60,175 bases of DNA from Winogradskya humida (GTDB lineage Bacteria; Actinomycetota; Actinomycetes; Mycobacteriales; Micromonosporaceae), in NCBI RefSeq assembly GCF_016862215.1, contig NZ_BOMN01000035.1, positions 1 to 60,175 of the forward strand, in the 5' to 3' direction. Positions 1 through 8,740 of the stretch are shown in pieces (position 1 is the stretch's first letter; every line of letters starts with the position of its first letter). A program made the position numbers and the translations under genes. The notes beneath the pieces were generated by a model. The model saw only the letters and a program-made list of their open reading frames with translations, was not told the origin of the DNA and made no database searches.

Positions 1-493
1 AAAACTTGCCGCCCAGCTAGGCGACCCGCTCCCGGGGCACTCGTTCAACTTTACTAGGTCTTCCTGGCCGTGTCAACCGGTTTCTCCCGGTTGGTGCCGT
101 TCGTACCTAGCGCACCCTTCGTCCCGAGCTCGTCACGGGCTGCGCAGGGCAGCATCGCTACGATCTCGAAGTTCGAAGGATTTGGAAGGACGGCCGGTAG
201 CTGATCTCCCTGACCCGGTCACTGGCTTCCCAGTTTTCCGTCTCAGTTCGCTTCGCTTGCCTCGCCCGTTTCCCTTCCGGCTCGCAAAACATTACCCGTT
301 GGTTTCCTGGGCTCCAAATCGGCCCCCCGGGTTTCCAGCTGCAGGGTTTTGACCTGGGAAGACGCGAATCGGGTCGACGCGGCCGGCGACGCGGCGTCTC
401 AAATACGGGTACGCAGCGTAAGCGCCGGACCGGGCCGGTGCGTGAGCGTTGTGGCCAGAGGGTAGGAAGTAGGGACCTGATGAGGGAGGACTC
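1..493. other. Non-coding leader region at window edge
   Basis: No open frame here has a plausible start, ribosome site and family-like protein. A small hairpin (7-bp arms at 74-80 and 87-93, 6-nt loop) may be a terminator of a gene lying left of the window. The strong Shine-Dalgarno GGGAGG just before 494 belongs to the next gene. The open frame on the minus strand running through this stretch into 1150 is antisense to the MEDS gene and is Arg/Pro-rich, as expected of a shadow. Confidence 0.5.
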
Positions 494-1339
494 ATGGTTG
501 CCACCACACCGGTGGATCGGCTCGCACCGGGCGATCATGCGTGCCTGACCTACTCGGACACCGAGGAGCGGCTGGACATCCTCGCCGCGTTCATCACCGC
601 TGCCAGAGCACGTGGCGACCGTACGGTCTGCTTCTCGGAGAAGGCCGACGAGCTCCGGGCCGCCCTGCTGGACCGCGGCGTGGACGAGGGGTTCGCCGTC
701 ACACCGGTGGATCAGCTCTGGGGTGCGCGGAAAGCCCCGGACGCCGAGACGATGGTTGAGCTGCTCGCGCGGGAGCTCCGGGCGGCGATCCGTGACGGGC
801 ACCGAGGGCTGAGTATCACCGCGGACATGTGCTGGGCGTCGCGTCCACAGGCGAACGCCGAACAGCTGCTCGTCTTCGAGTCCGCGGTCGGCGGGCTTTT
901 CGAGGGCGGCCGGTTCACGGCGATCTGCGAGTACGACCGGGAGAGCTTCGACCCGGTGACCCTGGGATACGCGGCACGCGTACATCCGCGGACGGTGGCG
1001 GCGACGGTTTATCACGAGGACGCGGTGCTGCGGATCTGCAGACAGCACGTGCCTCCGGGCGTACGTGTGGCTGGGGAGCTGGATTACACGCGGGCGCAGG
1101 CTCTGACCGATGCCCTGGCCGAAGCGGTCCGCCTTGACCGTGACATCCATCTGAACCTCAACCAGCTGGCGTTCATCGACGCCGGCGCTGCCGCGGTCAT
1201 CCTGCGCACCGCCGCCGGGCTCCCCGACCAGCGCCGGATGGTGGTGGTCTGCGGTGAACCGATCGAACGGACGCTGACGATCGCCGGCGCCGCAGAAGTC
1301 CCTGCGCTACGGATGCTGGTTCGCCATGGTGAACACTGA
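494..1339 (+). CDS. MEDS-STAS sensor / anti-sigma factor antagonist
   Basis: 281 residues. The N-terminal two thirds looks like a MEDS (DcmR-like sensory) domain: GDHACLTYSDTEERL at residues 13-27, a Walker-like P-loop-derived fold, and a conserved ICEYDRESF strand near 145. The C-terminal part (about 185-280) is a STAS domain, ending in a FIDAGAAAVIL turn where classic antagonists carry the regulatory Ser. MEDS proteins of this type are methanogen/desiccation-type signal sensors that feed partner-switching cascades. It overlaps the next gene, an anti-sigma-type ATPase, by 14 bp, so the two are likely coupled and form a sensor-antagonist/kinase pair. Start: ATG preceded by GGGAGG at 6-nt spacing. 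Signal sensed is unknown. Confidence 0.8.
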   Translation: MVATTPVDRLAPGDHACLTYSDTEERLDILAAFITAARARGDRTVCFSEKADELRAALLDRGVDEGFAVTPVDQLWGARKAPDAETMVELLARELRAAIRDGHRGLSITADMCWASRPQANAEQLLVFESAVGGLFEGGRFTAICEYDRESFDPVTLGYAARVHPRTVAATVYHEDAVLRICRQHVPPGVRVAGELDYTRAQALTDALAEAVRLDRDIHLNLNQLAFIDAGAAAVILRTAAGLPDQRRMVVVCGEPIERTLTIAGAAEVPALRMLVRHGEH

Positions 1340-1805
1340 GAGGACCGGCTCCGTGCCGGGCCGGAACACACCGAATCCCCCACCCCGAGCCGCCCAACCC
1401 AGAAGTCGGTCCCGCTCGGAGGTTCCGCGCCGGCTGATCGACCAGACCTTCAACCGCAATGATCTGTACGCCCTGCGCAGCGCGGTCGGCGCGCACGTGA
1501 CCCAGGTCGCGGACGAGCGTACGGCTGAGGATGTCGTTCTGATCGTCCATGAGCTGTGCAGCAACGCTGTCCGGCACGGCGGTGGCTCCGGGCGGCTGCA
1601 GGTCTGGGTTGCCGGGGGCGCGCTGCACTGCGAGATCAGCGACAGTGGCCCGGGGTTCGCGCAGCCGGGGCTGGTGGGCCAGGCCCTGCCGGCGCCGTCG
1701 CTGCCCGGGGGTCGCGGGCTGTGGATCGCGCGCAAGATGTCGGATCTGCGCATCGTCTCGGATGACTCCGGCACCACCGTCACGGCGACGATCGCGCTGC
1801 GGTGA
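1326..1805 (+). CDS. Anti-sigma factor-type ATP-binding protein (HATPase_c_2)
   Basis: 159 residues with a disordered, Pro/Arg-rich first 35 residues, then a GHKL/RsbW-like ATPase fold: N-box VHELCSNAVRHG near residues 74-85, G1 box DSGPGF near 107, and a GGRGLWIARKM glycine-rich lid near 128-138. This is the single-domain serine kinase/anti-sigma class common in actinomycetes. Its overlap with the MEDS-STAS gene suggests it is that protein's partner; the target sigma factor is not evident next door. The ATG start lies inside the upstream gene; a later in-frame start (for example Val/Leu near residue 30) is possible because the N-terminus is low complexity. Confidence 0.85.
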   Translation: MVNTERTGSVPGRNTPNPPPRAAQPRSRSRSEVPRRLIDQTFNRNDLYALRSAVGAHVTQVADERTAEDVVLIVHELCSNAVRHGGGSGRLQVWVAGGALHCEISDSGPGFAQPGLVGQALPAPSLPGGRGLWIARKMSDLRIVSDDSGTTVTATIALR

Positions 1806-1818
1806 CGGTCGGACTCCA

Positions 1819-2678
1819 GTGACGGGATTCGACTCGGTACGTGAGGCGTTCGCGGCGCATCCGAGTGACGGTTCGGCGTTGTGCGTTCTCCGGGACGGCG
1901 AGGTCGTCGTGGACCTGCACGAGGGCCGGCGCGATGCCGCGCGCACCCGGCCGTGGGATGCGCGGACGCTGGTCAACGTCTACTCCGTGGGCAAGCCGGT
2001 GATCGCCCTGGCGGTTCTGTTGCTGGTGGAACGCGGCCTGATCGGTCTGGACGATCCGATGGCGCGGCACTGGGCGGATTTCAAGGCCGAGGTTTCGGTA
2101 CGCCAGGTGCTGACCCACACGTCCGGCCTGGTGACGTTCCCCAAGACCCGGGATTCGTCCGCATGGAGTGACTGGGAGCTGCTCTGCGCCGATCTTGCCG
2201 ACGCCGAGCAGGAGTGGCCACCGGGGACGGTCGCCGCGGAGCACGCGCTGACGTACGGGCATCTGCTCGGTGAGCTCGTGCGCCGGGTCACCGGACGCGA
2301 CCCCGGCGAGTTCGTCAGCGCGGAGATCGCCCGGCCGTGGCGGCTCGATTTCGGCTTCGGGCTCGGTGCGGCCGATTCGGATCGGTGCGCTGAACTGGTG
2401 TGGGGTAAATCCTCGACGGCCGTCGTCTGCTCAGCAGCTCCCTCGTCGACGAAATGGTCTCGCCCCAATTCCGGGGAGTGGACCGCTATATCGGCCGCGA
2501 GACGACCTGGGGTCTCGGGGTGCAGATCGAGAGTGACGGGACCTGGGGCATGGGCGGTCTCGGTGGCAGTGCTGCGTGGGCGGACCCGGGCCGCGGCCTG
2601 GCGATCGGCTTCGTGACCCGGTGTCTGGACGACTTCGCCCGGGTTGACGCGATCGAGACCGCGATCCAGTCGTTGTGA
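1819..2678 (+). pseudogene. Serine hydrolase (beta-lactamase/EstB family), frameshifted with internal loss
   Basis: From GTG 1819 the frame encodes the N-terminal half of a class C beta-lactamase-like serine hydrolase: SVGKP (S-x-x-K nucleophile motif), HTSGL, and LTYGHLLGELVRRVTG (the Tyr motif). The reading makes family sense up to about position 2403. The family-like sequence resumes in another frame from about 2409 (LDGRRLLSSSLVDEM, then WGLGVQIE and GMGGLGGS) and ends at 2678. The second frame has a TAA at 2406-2408, so ribosomes cannot simply read it. The stretch of roughly 50-80 residues that normally precedes the LLS..LV..M helix is missing, so this looks like an internal deletion plus frame change rather than a single-base sequencing slip. 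Likely inactive. Confidence 0.75.
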
Positions 2679-2753
2679 CTTCTCATCTGGCCCGCCACCT
2701 GACCGATTCTGAACCCCCGCGGAAGAGGAATCACCAAGGTAAAGGGGGCGGTC

Positions 2754-3614
2754 ATGAGGGGGCGATGGCAGACAGGGCTGGTGGCTGCCATCCTCATGGC
2801 CGCTGCTCTGGCGCTGCCCGGGGCTTCGTCCGCGGGCAGCGCCGGTCTTACCGCCGCACCGGCCGGCACCCGGGCCATGTGGGTCTGGGGAAATCAGCCG
2901 TCAGCCGAGATCGTGCAGTGGGCGGCGGCTCAGCGGGTGTCGGAGATCTTCGTCTATGTGGCGCCCGACGTGCTCACCAACGGCGATCTCGAGCGCATGC
3001 AGGAGATGAAGGAGCGGGCCGACCCGCTGCGGATCAAGCTTCGGGCGCTCGGTGGCGACCCCGCGTGGGTCAGCAATCAGGCGGCCGCGTTGTCCTGGCA
3101 GCGAACCGTGGTGTCGACCGGGCTCTTCGCCGGCATTCACCTGGACGTGGAGCCGTACCTCACGGATGGTTGGACTGATGATCTGAACGGGACGCTCACG
3201 GCGTACCTGAAACTGCTCGCCAGAATGCGGGCGGCGAGCACCCTTCCGCTCGAGGCGGATGTGCCTTTCTGGTTCGGTGAGTACAAGGTCGGTAACAGGA
3301 ACCTCGCCGATGAGGTGCTGAAGCGGGTCAACGCGGTCACCGTGATGAGTTATCGCGACACCGGCACCGGCCCGAACTCGATCGTGGAGATCAGTCAGGA
3401 CTGGCTGACCCGCGGTAAGGCGGCGGGTAAGCGCGTGCGGTTGGGCGCGGAGACCGAATCGCTCCCGGACTGCCCGCACTGCACATTCGCCGAGGAGGGT
3501 GCCGGCAGGTTGCGGGAGGAGCTGGCCAAGGTGGATGCGGCGACGCGCAGAACGGCGGCGTTCGCGGGAATCGCCGTACACCGATATGGGACCTGGCGCG
3601 CGCTCCCGGCCTGA
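2754..3614 (+). CDS. Secreted protein, TIM-barrel glycosidase-like
   Basis: 286 residues with a Sec signal peptide (MRGRWQ, hydrophobic core, cleavage near ASSAGSA at about 27). The mature part has features of a TIM-barrel carbohydrate-active fold: GTRAMWVWG at the first strand, GIHLDVEPY mid-protein (a D-x-E pair at a strand end as in GH18-like enzymes), NAVTVMSYRDTG, and a late GAETES. I cannot assign a family or substrate. The ATG has a GGGGG purine run 6 nt upstream. It is followed by a terminator hairpin. A bacterial secreted hydrolase or sugar-binding barrel is the best guess. Confidence 0.6.
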   Translation: MRGRWQTGLVAAILMAAALALPGASSAGSAGLTAAPAGTRAMWVWGNQPSAEIVQWAAAQRVSEIFVYVAPDVLTNGDLERMQEMKERADPLRIKLRALGGDPAWVSNQAAALSWQRTVVSTGLFAGIHLDVEPYLTDGWTDDLNGTLTAYLKLLARMRAASTLPLEADVPFWFGEYKVGNRNLADEVLKRVNAVTVMSYRDTGTGPNSIVEISQDWLTRGKAAGKRVRLGAETESLPDCPHCTFAEEGAGRLREELAKVDAATRRTAAFAGIAVHRYGTWRALPA

Positions 3615-3634
3615 TATACACGTCCGTGGAAGCG

Positions 3635-3660
3635 CTCCCGAATTTTGCCGGGAGAGGTTT
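3635..3660 (+). terminator. Short hairpin terminator
   Basis: CTCCCG (3635-3640) pairs with CGGGAG (3649-3654) across an AT-rich loop, followed by AGGTTTTC. It sits 20 bp after the secreted-protein gene, in the convergent gap before the photolyase gene. Confidence 0.5.
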
Positions 3661-3770
3661 TCGACCGCCATCCGGCGGGCAGGTTGTCGCGGGTCCTACC
3701 GGCCATCAACGGACGAACGCAACAAGTCGGCAGGACCCGCTTTCCGCTCCGGCGAACCGAAGTGGAAACC

Positions 3771-5105
3771 TCACGGCCGCAACCAGACCGCCTCGTCGCG
3801 ATGCGATTCCAGCGGTCCCGGGTAGTCGAGGCCTGAACGCACCGTATCGGGCAGACGCCAGGGCTGGTGCACAGCCTTACCCCGAACCGACTTCAACTCC
3901 GGCACGTAGCGACGAACGTACTCGCCGTCAGGGTCGAAGCGCTCCCCCTGACGGATGGGATTGAAACGCCGGTAGGGCTTGGTGTCGTTGCCGGTGCCGG
4001 CGACCCACTGCCAGTTGCCCGAATTGTTGGCCACGTCGCCGTCGTTGAGCCAGCGGAAGAACCATTTCACGCCCTCGCGCCAGTCGAGGTCGAGGTGCTT
4101 GGTCAGGAACGCGGCCGTGATCAGCCGGGCGCGGTTGTGCATCCAGCCCTCGGCCATCAGCTGGCGCATCCCGGCGTCGACCACGGGCACCCCGGTCAGC
4201 CCGTCCTTCCAGTGCTGCAACGCGTCCGGGTCGTTGCGCCACTCGCGATCGCCCGACTCGCGGTAGGCGGTCGTCGAGATCCTGGGGAACGAGTAGGTCA
4301 CCTGATAGTAGAAATCACGCCAGCAGAGCTGCCGGACAAAGGCAGCGGATCCGGGACCGTCCTTCTCCCGCGCGGCGTTCGCCACGGCCAGGGGAGACAG
4401 ACAACCGAAACGGAGGTACGCGCTGAGCCGCGAAGTTCCGTCCGCGGGCATGTCATCGTGCAGCTCGTCGTACGGGCCGAGGTGCCCCAGCCAGTTCTTG
4501 AGCCGTCGACGCCCCTCGGTCTCACCGCCGTCGACCGCCTCCGGCGATTCCCCGGCCGGTGGCGGCGGCAGCTTCCCGGCGTTCACGTCAGCCGGGAGCG
4601 TGATCTTGCGGGGGGTGGCCACCTCATCGCGCCACTTCGCCGACTCCCAGGAGCGGTAGTACGGCGAGAAGACTTTGTAGTAGGCGCCGCCACCGCCGGG
4701 GCGTACGTCGCCGGGAGCCAGGACATTGGTGCCCGGGAAGAGCTTGAGCGAGATGCGGTGCCGCTCGCACTCCTCCTGCAACTGCTGCTCGCGACGCCGC
4801 GCGTAGGCGCTGACGTCCTGGGTGAGCGCGACACCGTCGGCCTCGACCTCGCCGGCCAGGCGGATCGTCTCGGCGACCGGGTCACCCTCGCGGATGACCA
4901 GGTCGCCGCCGCGCGCCCGGAGGCTCTCGCGCAGGTCGGCCAGGCTCTGGTGCAGGAAACGGGCCCGGTTGGGCGAGAGCTGCTGCAACTTCGGGTCCAG
5001 CACAAACAGCGGCACGATGGTCTCGGCGTTGGCGCAGGCCGAGGCGAGTGCCGGGTTGTCGTGGATGCGCAGGTCACGGGTGAAGAGCACGATTGCCGTA
5101 CGCAT
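3771..5105 (-). CDS. phr: Deoxyribodipyrimidine photo-lyase (cryptochrome/photolyase family)
   Basis: 444 residues, the usual class I CPD photolyase length. The N-terminal DNA photolyase alpha/beta domain opens with the typical VLFTRDLRIHDNPAL; the C-terminal FAD-binding helical domain carries WMHNRARLITAAFLTKHL, WREG..WFF and the signature DGDVANNSGNWQWVAGTGND. It repairs UV pyrimidine dimers using FADH- and blue light. Start ATG at 5105 lies 9 bp after the crtB stop, so crtB and phr form one operon. Placement with carotenoid genes makes sense as joint light protection. A photosensory (cryptochrome) role cannot be excluded. Confidence 0.95.
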   Translation of the reverse strand: MRTAIVLFTRDLRIHDNPALASACANAETIVPLFVLDPKLQQLSPNRARFLHQSLADLRESLRARGGDLVIREGDPVAETIRLAGEVEADGVALTQDVSAYARRREQQLQEECERHRISLKLFPGTNVLAPGDVRPGGGGAYYKVFSPYYRSWESAKWRDEVATPRKITLPADVNAGKLPPPPAGESPEAVDGGETEGRRRLKNWLGHLGPYDELHDDMPADGTSRLSAYLRFGCLSPLAVANAAREKDGPGSAAFVRQLCWRDFYYQVTYSFPRISTTAYRESGDREWRNDPDALQHWKDGLTGVPVVDAGMRQLMAEGWMHNRARLITAAFLTKHLDLDWREGVKWFFRWLNDGDVANNSGNWQWVAGTGNDTKPYRRFNPIRQGERFDPDGEYVRRYVPELKSVRGKAVHQPWRLPDTVRSGLDYPGPLESHRDEAVWLRP

Positions 5106-5114
5106 ATCTGCCTC

Positions 5115-6020
5115 TCAGCCTCGCACCAGAGCGGGCAGCGGGGTCCCGGACCTGGTCAGCAGTGAGCGGGCCGCCACCCGGGCCCGGGTCTGGTTGGGAA
5201 CCGTGGCGCGGCGCACGAAGACGTCGTAGTCGGCGGCGACAACCTCGTCGAGGATGCCCGCATAGAGCTGGTACGCCGTCCGCATGCAGGCCTGCGACCC
5301 GGGCAGGAGCAGCGGGATGCCGGGCGCCGCGGCCGCGTAGTGCTCGTCGGCGCGGGCCACTTCGGCCTTGATCAGAGCCTTGATCGCGGGTGTCGAGCGG
5401 CCAGCGGCGCGGGCCGCGAGCAGGTCGTCGCGCGTCACCCCGAACTCGGCGAGGTGCTCGTCGGGCAGGTAGGTGCGACCACGGTCGAGGTCCTCGCCGA
5501 CGTCGCGGATGAAGTTGGTCAGCTGGAACGCGATGCCGAGCTGCCGGGCGGGCTCACGGGCCGCGGCCGGGTCGCTCGAGCCGAGGATCGGCAGCATCAT
5601 CGTGCCGATGACCGCCGCGGAGCCCTCCATGTATTCGAGCAGGTCATCGTAGGTGGCGTAGGACGTCACTGTGAGATCCATCGCCATGCTGTGCAGAAAC
5701 GAGTCGAAGTCGTCGACGCTCAGGTCGAAGACCGCGATCGTGTGCAGCACCGCGGGCAGCAGCGGGTCGTCGCCGCGCTCGCCACGCAGGCCGGCAACGA
5801 ACCGGTCGGACCACTCGGTCAGCAGTGCGGCCCGTTCGGCGGGCGGCAGCTCTTCGGTGCGGTCGACGATCTCGTCGGCGTAGCGCGTGAACCCGTACAG
5901 AGCGTGGACATGACGGCGCTTCCATGCGGGTAGTAGGCGGGTGGCCAGGTAGTAGGTGCGGCCGTGGCTGCGGTGCAGCTGGCGGCACCGTTCGTAGGCG
6001 GCTTCAAGGTCCGTCTCCAC
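5115..6020 (-). CDS. crtB: Phytoene/squalene synthase
   Basis: 301 residues. It shows both Asp-rich prenyl-binding motifs of the squalene/phytoene synthase family: RYADEIVD (residues 46-53) and RDVGEDLDRGRTYLP (about 171-185), plus the TNFIRD lead-in. It condenses two geranylgeranyl diphosphates to phytoene. Start GTG at 6020 with GAGGGTGG upstream. It is transcribed divergently from crtE and leads the crtB-phr operon. Given crtI and crtE alongside, a phytoene role is more likely than a squalene/hydroxysqualene role. Confidence 0.92.
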   Translation of the reverse strand: METDLEAAYERCRQLHRSHGRTYYLATRLLPAWKRRHVHALYGFTRYADEIVDRTEELPPAERAALLTEWSDRFVAGLRGERGDDPLLPAVLHTIAVFDLSVDDFDSFLHSMAMDLTVTSYATYDDLLEYMEGSAAVIGTMMLPILGSSDPAAAREPARQLGIAFQLTNFIRDVGEDLDRGRTYLPDEHLAEFGVTRDDLLAARAAGRSTPAIKALIKAEVARADEHYAAAAPGIPLLLPGSQACMRTAYQLYAGILDEVVAADYDVFVRRATVPNQTRARVAARSLLTRSGTPLPALVRG

Positions 6021-6032
6021 GTTCCCACCCTC

Positions 6033-6103
6033 AGTTGTATCGACTCAGCATTTAAATCGACTCAGCAATCGACGCAACAGGCAGCCTACGGTAATCTCGG
6101 CGC
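6033..6103. promoter_or_regulatory. Divergent crtB/crtE promoter with 12-bp direct repeats
   Basis: The 83-bp gap holds ATCGACTCAGCA at 6039-6050 and again at 6056-6067, followed directly by a degenerate third copy ATCGACGCAACA at 6068-6079. The copies start 17 and 12 bp apart. A -10-like TACGGT lies at 6087-6092, only 12 bp before the crtE GTG, so the crtE transcript may be leaderless. The repeats are placed where an operator would control both operons; the MerR protein encoded at the end of the crtE operon is the obvious candidate binder. Confidence 0.55.
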
Positions 6104-7219
6104 GTGGCCAACGACATCCTCGCCGGAAAATCCCGGGGTGGAATACCTCGTCAACCGCTCCCGGCGCTCGCCGCGGAGGGGTTGCTGAAGGCTGTCGAGG
6201 GCACGCTGGAGGACTTCCTCGCCCACCAGGTCACGGCGCTCGACGAGGTCGACCCCGACCTGGGCGGGTTCGCCCGCACCACCCGGGATCTCGTGCTCGC
6301 CGGCGGCAAGCGGCTCCGGCCGACGTTCGCCTACTGGGGCTGGCGCGGTGTCATCGGCACCAACGAGCCCATCGGCCAGGTCCTGCCGGCCCTCGGCGCC
6401 CTCGAGCTGATGCACACCTTCGCCCTGGTCCACGACGACGTGATGGACGAGTCGGTGACCCGTCGCGGCCGGCCCACCGCTCATCGGCTCTTCGCAGCGC
6501 AGCACCGCGACGCCGGGCGGATCGGCGACGCGACGCGCTTCGGGGCCTCCTCGGCGATCCTCGTCGGCGACCTCTGCCTCGTCTGGGCCGACCAGCTGCT
6601 TGCCCAGACCGCCCTGACCACGGCGACGCTCTTCGCGGTCCGTGCCTGCTACGACCGGATGCGTATCGAGGCCGTCGCGGGGCAGTATCTCGACGTGCTC
6701 GGCGAGAACCAGCCCGCGCAGTGGTCACTCGACCAGGCTCTGCTCGTGGCTCGCTACAAGACCGCGAGCTACACGGTGCAGCGTCCGTTGCAGTTCGGCC
6801 TCGCGCTCGCCGGGCGGTCGCGCGACGAGACCGGCGCGATCGACGAGGCCTACCACCGCTACGGGATCGCGGTGGGCGAGGCGTTCCAGCTCCGCGACGA
6901 TCTGCTCGGGGTCTACGGCGACCCGGCGGTCACCGGCAAACCGGCCAGCGACGATCTGCGTACCGGGAAGCCCACCGCTCTTCTGATGATCGCCCAGCAA
7001 CTGGGCGCGTCCTTCGACCTGGAAACACCGGCGACGGCTGATCAACTCGAGCATCAGGCCGAGATCATCGTCGAGACCGGGGCCGTCGCCCAGGTCGAAT
7101 CACTGATTCTGCAACGTGTCGAGCAGGGGGTCGCCGCGCTGGCCGGCGCTCCCATCCACGACGACGCGCGGGCCGCGCTCACCGAACTCGCCGTCACGGC
7201 AACCCACCGACCGGCATGA
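6104..7219 (+). CDS. crtE: Polyprenyl (geranylgeranyl) diphosphate synthase
   Basis: 371 residues of the trans-prenyltransferase family. Visible: GGKRLRP (residues 68-73), first Asp-rich motif DDVMD at 111-115, K-T-A-S-Y-T, and second Asp-rich motif RDDLLGVYGD near 264-273. It elongates FPP/IPP to GGPP, the substrate for CrtB. GTG start, first gene of crtE-crtI-idi-merR. The residues before the first Asp-rich motif (ELMHTFALVH) do not include an obvious bulky chain-length floor, fitting a C20 or longer product. Product length is inferred from context. Confidence 0.9.
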   Translation: MANDILAGKSRGGIPRQPLPALAAEGLLKAVEGTLEDFLAHQVTALDEVDPDLGGFARTTRDLVLAGGKRLRPTFAYWGWRGVIGTNEPIGQVLPALGALELMHTFALVHDDVMDESVTRRGRPTAHRLFAAQHRDAGRIGDATRFGASSAILVGDLCLVWADQLLAQTALTTATLFAVRACYDRMRIEAVAGQYLDVLGENQPAQWSLDQALLVARYKTASYTVQRPLQFGLALAGRSRDETGAIDEAYHRYGIAVGEAFQLRDDLLGVYGDPAVTGKPASDDLRTGKPTALLMIAQQLGASFDLETPATADQLEHQAEIIVETGAVAQVESLILQRVEQGVAALAGAPIHDDARAALTELAVTATHRPA

Positions 7220-7237
7220 CCCCCTGGAGCTGTTGAC

Positions 7238-8740
7238 GTGCGAAAAGTAACCGGAGCTACCGATCACGTGGTCGTGGTCGGGGCCGGACTCGGCGGACTG
7301 GCATGCGCGCTGCACCTGGCCGCGGCCGGGCGACAGGTCACCGTCGTCGAACGCGAGTCCGTCCCGGGCGGCCGAAACGGGCGGCTCGCCGTCGACGGCT
7401 ATCAGTTCGACACCGGACCCACGGTGCTGACCATGCCGGAGCTGATCGAGGAGCCGCTGGCCGCCGTCGGCGAGAAGCTGTCGGACTGGCTGGAGTTGAC
7501 GCCGGTCGACCCCGCGTACCGCGCGTACTACCCCGACGGATCCACGCTGGACGTGCTCACCGACACCGTCCGGATGGCCGCCGAGATCTCCCGCGTCTGC
7601 GGACCCCGCGAGGCCGACGGATACCTGCGGTTCGTGGAGTTCGCCCGGCAGCTGTGGAAGCTCGAGCGGGACAACTTCATCGACCGGAACCTCGACAGCC
7701 CCGTCGACCTGATGAACCTCAACGTCGTCAAACTGCTGGGCATGGGGGCGTTCCGGCGGCTCCAGCCGAAGATCAACCAGTACTTCCGCGATCCGCGTAC
7801 CCAACGGATCTTCTCCTTCCAGGCCATGTACGCAGGCCTGGCGCCGCACGACGCCCTCGCGATCTACGCGGTCATCGCGTATCTCGACTCCGTCGCCGGG
7901 GTGTACTTCCCGAAGGGCGGCATGCACGCGGTGCCCCGGGCACTGGCGGGCGCGGCCGAGAAGCACGGCGTGCAGTTCCGCTACGACACCACCGTGACCC
8001 GCGTCGACATCTCCAACGGGCGCGCCACGGGTGTGATCACCAACACGGGCGAGCGCATCCCGGCCGACGTGGTCGTGCTCAACCCGGACCTCCCGATCGC
8101 CTACCGCGATCTGCTCCCGGAGACGAAGCGGACGCGCAAGCTCGTCTACTCGCCGTCGTGCGTGGTGCTGCACATCGGGTCGGACCGCACCTACTCGAAG
8201 ATCGCCCACCACAACATCCACTTCGGATCCGCGTGGAAGGGCACGTTCGACGAGGTCATCCATCAGGGGCTGCTCATGAGTGACCCGTCCCTGCTGGTCA
8301 CCAACCCGAGCCGCACCGACCCCGGCGTCGCCCCGGAAGGCCGGCAGACCTACTACGTGCTGGCCCCCACCCCCAACCTCGACAAGGCACCCTTCGACTG
8401 GAAGGGCGGGCTCGGCCGGCGGTACGCGGATGAGCTGCTGGGCGTCCTCGAACAGCGCGGCTACATCGGCTTCCGGGACGGTGTTGAGGTGGAACGGATC
8501 GTCACCCCGGACGACTGGGCCGAGCAGGGCATGGCGGCGGGCACCCCGTTCGCCTCGTCACACACGTTCGCGCAGACCGGACCGTTCCGCCCCGGCAATC
8601 TCCACCCGACACTGCCCAATGTGGTGTTCACGGGTTCTGGGACGCAGCCGGGTGTGGGCGTACCCATGGTATTGATCTCTGGAAAGCTGGCAGCGAGCCG
8701 CGTGGTCGGTCCACTGCAAGGGGAAGGGGTCCGGCTGTGA
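7238..8740 (+). CDS. crtI: Phytoene desaturase (CrtI-type)
   Basis: 500 residues. N-terminal FAD dinucleotide fold VVVGAGLGGLACALHLAAAG followed by VVERES.PGGR.G; family blocks FDTGPTVLTMPE, YFPKGGMHAVPRAL, and the C-terminal bacterial desaturase signature GSGTQPGVGVPMVLISGKLAA. It converts phytoene to lycopene by four desaturations, using FAD. GTG start 18 bp after crtE; its stop overlaps the idi start (GTGA). No lycopene cyclase is present in the window, so the end product here is not determined. Confidence 0.94.
   Translation: MRKVTGATDHVVVVGAGLGGLACALHLAAAGRQVTVVERESVPGGRNGRLAVDGYQFDTGPTVLTMPELIEEPLAAVGEKLSDWLELTPVDPAYRAYYPDGSTLDVLTDTVRMAAEISRVCGPREADGYLRFVEFARQLWKLERDNFIDRNLDSPVDLMNLNVVKLLGMGAFRRLQPKINQYFRDPRTQRIFSFQAMYAGLAPHDALAIYAVIAYLDSVAGVYFPKGGMHAVPRALAGAAEKHGVQFRYDTTVTRVDISNGRATGVITNTGERIPADVVVLNPDLPIAYRDLLPETKRTRKLVYSPSCVVLHIGSDRTYSKIAHHNIHFGSAWKGTFDEVIHQGLLMSDPSLLVTNPSRTDPGVAPEGRQTYYVLAPTPNLDKAPFDWKGGLGRRYADELLGVLEQRGYIGFRDGVEVERIVTPDDWAEQGMAAGTPFASSHTFAQTGPFRPGNLHPTLPNVVFTGSGTQPGVGVPMVLISGKLAASRVVGPLQGEGVRL

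Noticed and set aside
158..1150. Long minus-strand open frame
   Set aside because: Antisense to the MEDS gene, very Arg/Pro-rich, no ribosome site and no family-like sequence.
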